Assembly (NCBI RefSeq): GCF_023893635.1
Contig: NZ_JAMWYK010000001.1
Coordinates: 62,001-126,000, forward strand
DNA: 64,000 bases
Origin: Fructobacillus apis
Lineage (GTDB): Bacteria > Bacillota > Bacilli > Lactobacillales > Lactobacillaceae
Reading direction: 5' to 3'
Part shown: piece by piece, positions 59,197 to 64,000 of the stretch
Numbering within the stretch: position 1 is the stretch's first letter
Layout: every line of letters begins with the position of its first letter
Notes under the pieces: generated by a model
Told to the model about the DNA's origin: nothing
The model's database searches: none
What the model saw: the letters and a program-made list of their open reading frames with translations, nothing else
Program-made: the position numbers and the translations under genes

Positions 59197-59903
59197 GAGA
59201 AGAGGTCATCCAATTGGTCGTTTCCGCCGTTTTTTTCCTTGACGAGATCATCAGCAGTTCCCGCAAAGGTCAAGCCACCCTCTTCTAGCAAGAGGAAGTT
59301 GTCAACGTACTTCTTTGCCTGATCCAACAAGTGGGTTGTGAGCAAGACAGCCGTACCGTTTGCGGCCTTTTCCTTCATCAGGTCAATCAACTGCTTTTGA
59401 GCCAGGACGTCCAAACCGAGGAATGGTTCGTCGATGACCAAAAGTTGGCTGTCCACCGCAAAGGCGGCAACCAGCAGCACCTTTTGCTTCATCCCCTTTG
59501 AGAAGTGGATGGGCAGCCAGTGTTCCTTGTTGTCCAAGCGGAAAATTGCCAAAAGCTCTTCGACACGGCGCCAGTGCGTGGCATCGTCTTGGCCGTGTGA
59601 GGAAAGCATCAGGTGAAGGTGCTCGGCCAAAGTCAGCTCTTCGTACAAAATGGGCTGCTCGGGGATGTAGGCCAAAAGCTGCTTGTATTCAAAGGGCTGC
59701 GTGGCCAGGTCACGACCATCGAGACTAATGGAGCCGCCCAAGAGGCGTCCCTGCCCGATGACCTGCTTTAACGTGGTGGACTTTCCAGCGCCGTTCAGAC
59801 CAACTAAGGCGACAATTTGCCCGCTAGCAACTGTAAAAGTCAAATCCGACACGACGGTTTTGCCGGCATAGCCAGCTTTTAGATTGTTTACTTGTAATCC
59901 CAT
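59193..59903 (-). CDS. ecsA: ABC transporter ATP-binding protein EcsA
   Basis: A 236-aa ATPase. Walker A GLNGAGKSTT near 36, Q-loop IPEQPILYEEL, a signature replaced by HFSKGMKQKVLL, Walker B LLVIDEPFLGLD and the switch His in LLTTHLLDQAKK. The LSGGQ motif reads FSKGM, normal for EcsA. ATG 59903 has no Shine-Dalgarno. An extended -10 (TGTTATAAT) ends seven bases before it. Divergent from hit. Confidence 0.94.
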   Translation of the reverse strand: MGLQVNNLKAGYAGKTVVSDLTFTVASGQIVALVGLNGAGKSTTLKQVIGQGRLLGGSISLDGRDLATQPFEYKQLLAYIPEQPILYEELTLAEHLHLMLSSHGQDDATHWRRVEELLAIFRLDNKEHWLPIHFSKGMKQKVLLVAAFAVDSQLLVIDEPFLGLDVLAQKQLIDLMKEKAANGTAVLLTTHLLDQAKKYVDNFLLLEEGGLTFAGTADDLVKEKNGGNDQLDDLFS

Positions 59904-59974
59904 GTTCTTTATTATAACAGGCTCTTCAGCCTTTGCTATAATAGTTGTAGAAAAACGTGAAAAGGAGCCACACA

Positions 59975-60403
59975 ATGGTCGACATTTTTGACAAGATTAT
60001 CGACGGTGAAATCCCGTCTTACAAGGTATATGAAGACGAATACGTCCTCGCCTTTTTGGACATCTCCCAGGTGACGCCAGGTCACACGCTCTTGATTCCT
60101 AAAAAGCACGTGGACAACATCTTCGACTACGACGAAGAAACAGCCAAGCACGTGCTCTTGACTTTGCTAAAGTTGGCGAAGGCCATCAAGGCGTCGGATG
60201 CGTCGATTGCGGGGATGAACATCACCTCAAACAACGGGGAAGCCGCTGGTCAAACGGTCTTGCACTCCCACTGGCACTTGATTCCTCGTTTTGAAGACGA
60301 CAACTTGAACGAAACCCTCGTTCCTACCATTGACCACTCAGCTGATTACGCAGCCGAACGCTACCAAGCAATCGCAGACGAAATTAAGAAAGAGTTCAAA
60401 TAA
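59975..60403 (+). CDS. hit: HIT family hydrolase
   Basis: A 142-aa histidine-triad nucleotide hydrolase. The triad is HSHWHL near residue 97, after NNGEAAGQTVLH. The N-terminal DIFDKIIDGEIPSYKVYED is typical. ATG 59975 follows AAGGAG, and a TATAAT lies at 59936-59941. Divergent placement against ecsAB is as in Bacillus. Confidence 0.95.
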   Translation: MVDIFDKIIDGEIPSYKVYEDEYVLAFLDISQVTPGHTLLIPKKHVDNIFDYDEETAKHVLLTLLKLAKAIKASDASIAGMNITSNNGEAAGQTVLHSHWHLIPRFEDDNLNETLVPTIDHSADYAAERYQAIADEIKKEFK

Positions 60404-60406
60404 TCC

Positions 60407-60625
60407 ATGGCATTTAACAAGATCAAAAACCTCGCATCAAACTTGAAGGACGTGAACACCTTGCAAAAGAAAGCCAAGGTTCAAGTGAAGGTTCTTCAAA
60501 AGTCGATGGAAGGGACCAAAAAAGACATTGAAGACGTCCAACGTGGCGTTGAACGTTTAAACTTCAAGAACAAGGCGCCCCTTGCTCGCATCCAAGAAAC
60601 CTTGGACCACATGAAGAAGAAATAA
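60407..60625 (+). CDS. Small Lys-rich helical protein downstream of hit
   Basis: A 72-aa basic protein with a likely coiled coil (KVLQKSMEGTKKDIEDVQRGVERL). No membrane segment. It starts three bases after the hit stop and so belongs to the hit transcript. Its place corresponds to the YtxH-like gene yhaH in Bacillus, but the sequence resemblance is weak. Function unknown. Confidence 0.75.
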   Translation: MAFNKIKNLASNLKDVNTLQKKAKVQVKVLQKSMEGTKKDIEDVQRGVERLNFKNKAPLARIQETLDHMKKK

Positions 60626-60751
60626 GCAGCTTCTTTTCTGCAGGTCGTTGCCTTATTCAGAATGGGAATGTGACATTTCCTATTGCCTGGCACTTCCTGG
60701 TCTTTTCTATGTTAGAATGATAAAGATTAACAATTGAAAGAAGGACACACT

Positions 60752-61651
60752 ATGCCCCGCAAAGTAATTTTGGGTGTTTTGGCTGCTGTCTTCATCGCTG
60801 GTTTGACATTCTTAGCCGTGAACGGCTCAAAGACGTTAGCCACGACGGACAACGGAAAAATTACCCAGGCCGACTACGTGGACGAATTAAAGCAGTCTTC
60901 TGCTGGTCGTCAAGTATTCGCCCAAATGGTGATTAACAAGGTCTTGGACAAGAAGTACGGCAAGCAAGTGACCGACTCTGAAATTGACAAGTCCTTCAAC
61001 AACATGAAGTCCCAGTACGGGGAAGAAAAGTTTAAGTCTTACTTGTCTCAAAACGGTATGACGACAAAGCAGTTCAAGCAAAACCTGCGTGACAAGCAAG
61101 TTATGCAATTAGCCGTGAAGGCAAACTACAAGCCAACGCGCGACCAATTGAACCAAGCTTACGAAGAATACGTGCCTGACACAAAGGTTTCTTTGATTAC
61201 CACAGACAACGAAGACGACGCCCAAGCGGCCATCGACGCTTTGAACGACGGTGCCGAATGGGACGATGTCTTCCACCAGTACTCAAAGCAAAACGCTGCC
61301 GTATCTGGTACTGGTCAGTTGCCTGCCTTTGATTCGACGAACACAACCATTGAACAAGAGGTTCGCATGGCCGGCTTCAACCAGGGCGAAGGCGCTTACT
61401 CCGAAACCCCTGTTAAGGGTTCAAAGGGTAACTACTATGTTGTTCGCATGGACCACATGGATGAAAAGCCAGCCCAGGAAAAGGTTGAATCAAAGTTGAA
61501 GGATAAGTTAACCAACGACTTCATCAACGATTCAAAGAACCAAGACGAAATGAAGAAGATTATCGGTAAGCTCCTGAGCGCAGCCGACGTTAAGGTTAAG
61601 GACTCTGATTTGAAGGGTGCCTTGTCCGGCTACATGAAAGCGGCCGTTTAA
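60752..61651 (+). CDS. prsA: PrsA-like parvulin-type foldase without lipobox
   Basis: A 299-aa extracytoplasmic folding factor. The N-terminal hydrophobic segment (about 4-24) is followed by SKTLATTDNGKITQADY, which is the region right after the lipid-modified cysteine in lactobacillar PrsA, but here no cysteine is present (LAVNGSK). The chaperone N-domain (about 40-130), a degenerate PPIase/parvulin domain (about 140-235) and a C-terminal helical part follow. ATG 60752 with AAGGACA is preferred. It is probably anchored by an uncut helix or released. Confidence 0.9.
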   Translation: MPRKVILGVLAAVFIAGLTFLAVNGSKTLATTDNGKITQADYVDELKQSSAGRQVFAQMVINKVLDKKYGKQVTDSEIDKSFNNMKSQYGEEKFKSYLSQNGMTTKQFKQNLRDKQVMQLAVKANYKPTRDQLNQAYEEYVPDTKVSLITTDNEDDAQAAIDALNDGAEWDDVFHQYSKQNAAVSGTGQLPAFDSTNTTIEQEVRMAGFNQGEGAYSETPVKGSKGNYYVVRMDHMDEKPAQEKVESKLKDKLTNDFINDSKNQDEMKKIIGKLLSAADVKVKDSDLKGALSGYMKAAV

Positions 61652-61662
61652 CGAAATGAAAA

Positions 61663-61718
61663 AGCCAGTCCGTAAGGACTGGCTTTTTGTGTGTTTTAAG
61701 CGCGCCGTAAGGGGCGCG
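61663..61718 (+). terminator. Two consecutive terminators between prsA and yhaN
   Basis: AGCCAGTCC, GTAA, GGACTGGCT then TTTTT (61663-61684), and CGCGCC, GTAAGG, GGCGCG then TTTTTT (61701-61718). The first can also act for the opposing strand. Confidence 0.85.
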
Positions 61719-61749
61719 TTTTTTCATGGGCAAAGTCAGTGACGACCTC

Positions 61750-64000
61750 CTAAGAATAGGCGTTCAAATCCACCTTCTTCTTTCCTTCCACTTCCGGGTT
61801 AAACGTCCAGAACAGCACCTGCTGATCAAAAGCAATCTCTTGCATCAGCGAAAGTGCCCGTTTTCTCTTCTCATCATCCAAGTGCACGAAGGCGTCGTCC
61901 ACCATAATTGGGAAGCTTTCCTTCAGCTCAAGCGACGTGGCCAGTGCCAAACGCAGCGCCAAGTACACAATATCCTTCGCCCCCGCCGACAACTCGTGGA
62001 TAGCAAAGCGACTCTCCGCCTTCCCTGCCACACTCAACTTGCCGTCTTCCAGCACGATTTCCTCGTAGTCGCCTTCCGACAGCTGGGCCAGGTACGCGGA
62101 ACCCTGTACCAGCACCTCGTCCGACAGGCGGTCCTGCTTTCCTAAGAACGCCTGGTTCACGACCGGCACGAGCAAACGCTTCGCCAGGTAATCCGTGAAG
62201 CCGTCCTTCATGTAGGCCATCTGGTTCTCCATCTTTTGATCCACGGCCGAAAGACTCTCGTCCCCAGCCAGGGAATTGAGCTCCACACGAGCGTCCTCCA
62301 ATTGATTCTGGAGTGCGTCCTGCTTTTTCTTTTCAGCCTGTAAGTCGGTCTCTTTGCTTGCCAAAGTCTCGTTCAAACGAGCGTCAACTTTTTGGGTATC
62401 CCCTTGGCATTCCTTTTCGATGGCCTGGACCTTTTCCCAAAGCGCCTCACCAACCTGGTCGCGCGCGGCATTTTCGCGGTCCTTCGACCGTTGCATCTGA
62501 CGTTGCTGTACTGAAAAGGCCTTGAAGTCGTCCAAGGTCTCGAAACCAAAGCGGTTCAAGTTCAGCGCCAAACGCTTCTGCGCGTCTCCTTGCTTCTGGT
62601 ACAAGTCAGCCTGCTGTGTCGTCGCTTCATCCAGACGAACGAAGGTGCGGTTTTGCCCCTCGCTCTCCTCCTGGGCCAAGTACTGCTGGACCACTTGCAG
62701 AATCCGTTGGCTAGACTCGCCTTGGATGGCTTCGGCCTGGGCTTTCTGTCCAGCCGCTACCATGGCGTTTAAGACGGACTGCGTGAGCGTCTGCTGCTGC
62801 TCGCTTGTTTCGCGTCGTTCGTGACGCTTGGCGACAATGGCTTGCAACTCAGCCTGCTTTTCAAAGACCTCTTCCTTCGTGAGTGGCGCAAAGCGGTCGA
62901 GTATGTCCTTGGCACGCTTGTTCTCCAAGGTAAAGTGCGCGGCCACGGCGATGAAAGCGCAGCTTAACACGAGACCGAAGGCTAAGGAGAGCACGAAGCC
63001 GGCTGCGGCAACCAAGGCAGTAATAACCATCGGCCAGACACCGTTTCGGCTTTTGTCTAAAATGAGTTCCTCACGTCGGCTGAGGGGTTCCGGAATATGA
63101 CCACCAAAGGTTTCCTCCGCCTGGCTAAGTTCCTGATTCAGCGTGAACAAGCGGTCCAAGTTTTGTGATAGGGCCTTGCACTTCTGCTTCAAGTCGCTGG
63201 TGTTCCTCTTCCCCTCGTTTGCTTTGAGTTGGGCTTGAAGTGTTGCGAGATCCTTGCCGTTTTTCTCGATTTGCTCGGACAGCCACTTCAGCTCGGATTC
63301 GATGTTGATGGCTTCCTCTAAGGCGGGCTGCCAGTCTTGGTCGGCCAGCTGTGCGGCTTGAACCGTAAAATTGGCAGGGCTAGCCGTGGCGGCCGGGTTT
63401 TCTGACGCGTTTGGAGCGTCCTCCGACTGCTCGGAGCGGTTCTGTTTGTATATGGCCCAGGCCTTCTTGAGTTCGAGGCTTGCCTGGTAGTCGGCCTGTC
63501 TTTTAGCAACGGCCTGCTTGGCTGCGTTTTGCTTCTCGCTGACTGAAAGCACTGCCTGCTCGGCACGGCGATAGTCGGCCAATCCGGACTGCTTCTGCTT
63601 TCTCTCGTTTTCGAGTCGGCCGTAGTCCTTGATGGCGAGGTTCAATTCGCGCTTACTGGTGACACTTTTTCCGAAGCGTTTAGCGGCTTCTTTGTCATGC
63701 CCTTGCGCCCAGTTCAAGAAGCGTTGGGCCTGCGGTTTCGTGAAGGACAAAAGCGTTTGCTCTAAGTCAACCTCGGTCAGTCGCTGGACTTCGCCCAGCT
63801 CGACCTCGTTAAAGGAGTAAATGTTTTGGTAATCCTCTTTTGTTAGCGGGGAGAAGAGGTCGTTCAGGAATTTCTCAGGGTTTGGCATGTCCATTCCCGT
63901 TTCCCTTTCGGTCACGGAAAGCTTGGATTGCACGCGACCCATCCGTGTGATGCGGAAGGCACCCTTTTGACAGTCGATGTCAACAAAACCTCCGTACTTA
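61750..64000 (-). CDS. yhaN: YhaN/SbcC-like AAA ATPase, N-terminus outside the window
   Basis: The reading frame stays open to the window end, so the 750 visible residues are the C-terminal part. Extended coiled coils flank a short hydrophobic hairpin (VWPMVITALVAAAGFVLSLAFGLVLS region, split by a turn) that could touch the membrane. The ABC-type head has signature LSAGAKDIVYLALRLA and Walker B FPIMVDDAFVHLDDEKR. The Walker A lies upstream of the window. Bacillus YhaN is encoded with YhaM and the SbcD-like YhaO near prsA and hit, the same neighbourhood as here. Likely a role in DNA metabolism or repair, by family only. Confidence 0.88.
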   Translation of the reverse strand, partial: KYGGFVDIDCQKGAFRITRMGRVQSKLSVTERETGMDMPNPEKFLNDLFSPLTKEDYQNIYSFNEVELGEVQRLTEVDLEQTLLSFTKPQAQRFLNWAQGHDKEAAKRFGKSVTSKRELNLAIKDYGRLENERKQKQSGLADYRRAEQAVLSVSEKQNAAKQAVAKRQADYQASLELKKAWAIYKQNRSEQSEDAPNASENPAATASPANFTVQAAQLADQDWQPALEEAINIESELKWLSEQIEKNGKDLATLQAQLKANEGKRNTSDLKQKCKALSQNLDRLFTLNQELSQAEETFGGHIPEPLSRREELILDKSRNGVWPMVITALVAAAGFVLSLAFGLVLSCAFIAVAAHFTLENKRAKDILDRFAPLTKEEVFEKQAELQAIVAKRHERRETSEQQQTLTQSVLNAMVAAGQKAQAEAIQGESSQRILQVVQQYLAQEESEGQNRTFVRLDEATTQQADLYQKQGDAQKRLALNLNRFGFETLDDFKAFSVQQRQMQRSKDRENAARDQVGEALWEKVQAIEKECQGDTQKVDARLNETLASKETDLQAEKKKQDALQNQLEDARVELNSLAGDESLSAVDQKMENQMAYMKDGFTDYLAKRLLVPVVNQAFLGKQDRLSDEVLVQGSAYLAQLSEGDYEEIVLEDGKLSVAGKAESRFAIHELSAGAKDIVYLALRLALATSLELKESFPIMVDDAFVHLDDEKRKRALSLMQEIAFDQQVLFWTFNPEVEGKKKVDLNAYS

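Overview
The window looks like chromosomal DNA of a low-GC Gram-positive lactic acid bacterium, most likely in or near the Weissella/Leuconostoc branch of Lactobacillaceae. Supporting signs are a mevalonate-pathway HMG-CoA synthase, a MurE of the L-lysine-adding type, two T-box leaders, a Bacillus-type SOS box in front of lexA, Hit/EcsAB/PrsA/YhaN gene order, and reliance on salvage uptake (BioY, PnuC). The genus is an inference from gene content; no 16S gene is present. Most genes lie on the minus strand and have strong, rather GC-rich codon use.

Layout. 0-7.2 kb: SDR tail, pdxK, topA, dprA, an ABC-F ATPase and a cell-wall amidase. 7.2-12 kb: accessory stretch with a YefM/YoeB module, a possible small RNA, an unrecognised 294-aa protein, an aldose epimerase, xerC, a small orphan protein and a YafQ-like toxin with an unrecognised antitoxin. 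12-23 kb: UPF0210/ACT pair, nucleoside deoxyribosyltransferase, mvaS, a second ABC-F, prmA-rsmE, an MDR oxidoreductase and lepA. 23.2-25.7 kb: an AT-rich island between lepA and glyS. 25.8-33.8 kb: T-box, DUF2130, glyQ, glyS, then rpsB-tsf and pyrH-frr. 33.8-49.8 kb: GIY-YIG protein, trmN6, plsC, yneF, lexA, ylbF, a class A PBP, argS with its T-box, coaBC, murE, an antiporter, dusB, rdgB, and bioY-birA behind a BirA-like operator. 49.8-64 kb: yutD-yunD, pepQ, rplU-rpmA, a TetR regulator, pnuC, an SMR transporter, tRNA-Arg(UCU), trmB, ecsAB, hit, prsA and a truncated yhaN.

The most unusual part is 23.2-25.7 kb. It holds (i) a plus-strand, three-hairpin RNA candidate with an exposed anti-Shine-Dalgarno stretch, (ii) a TxpA/BsrG/Hol-Tox-like type I toxin gene too short for routine gene calling, with its convergent antitoxin RNA, (iii) a second antitoxin RNA copy that has lost its toxin, and (iv) a stand-alone MrcB-like (DUF3578) plus DUF3883 nuclease-like protein that resembles a single-gene modification-dependent restriction factor. 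With the two type II modules at 7.5 and 11.5 kb, the window carries three toxin-antitoxin systems.

Other points of note are a glycine-type T-box placed ahead of a DUF2130 gene rather than directly ahead of glyQS, several genes whose -10 box lies 6-9 nt from the start codon (possible leaderless mRNAs), an L27 with the cleavable N-terminal extension but no prp gene at the usual place, a PrsA without a lipobox cysteine, and tandem repeats at the 3' ends of trmN6 and the antiporter gene. No rRNA, CRISPR array, intact IS element or prophage was seen.
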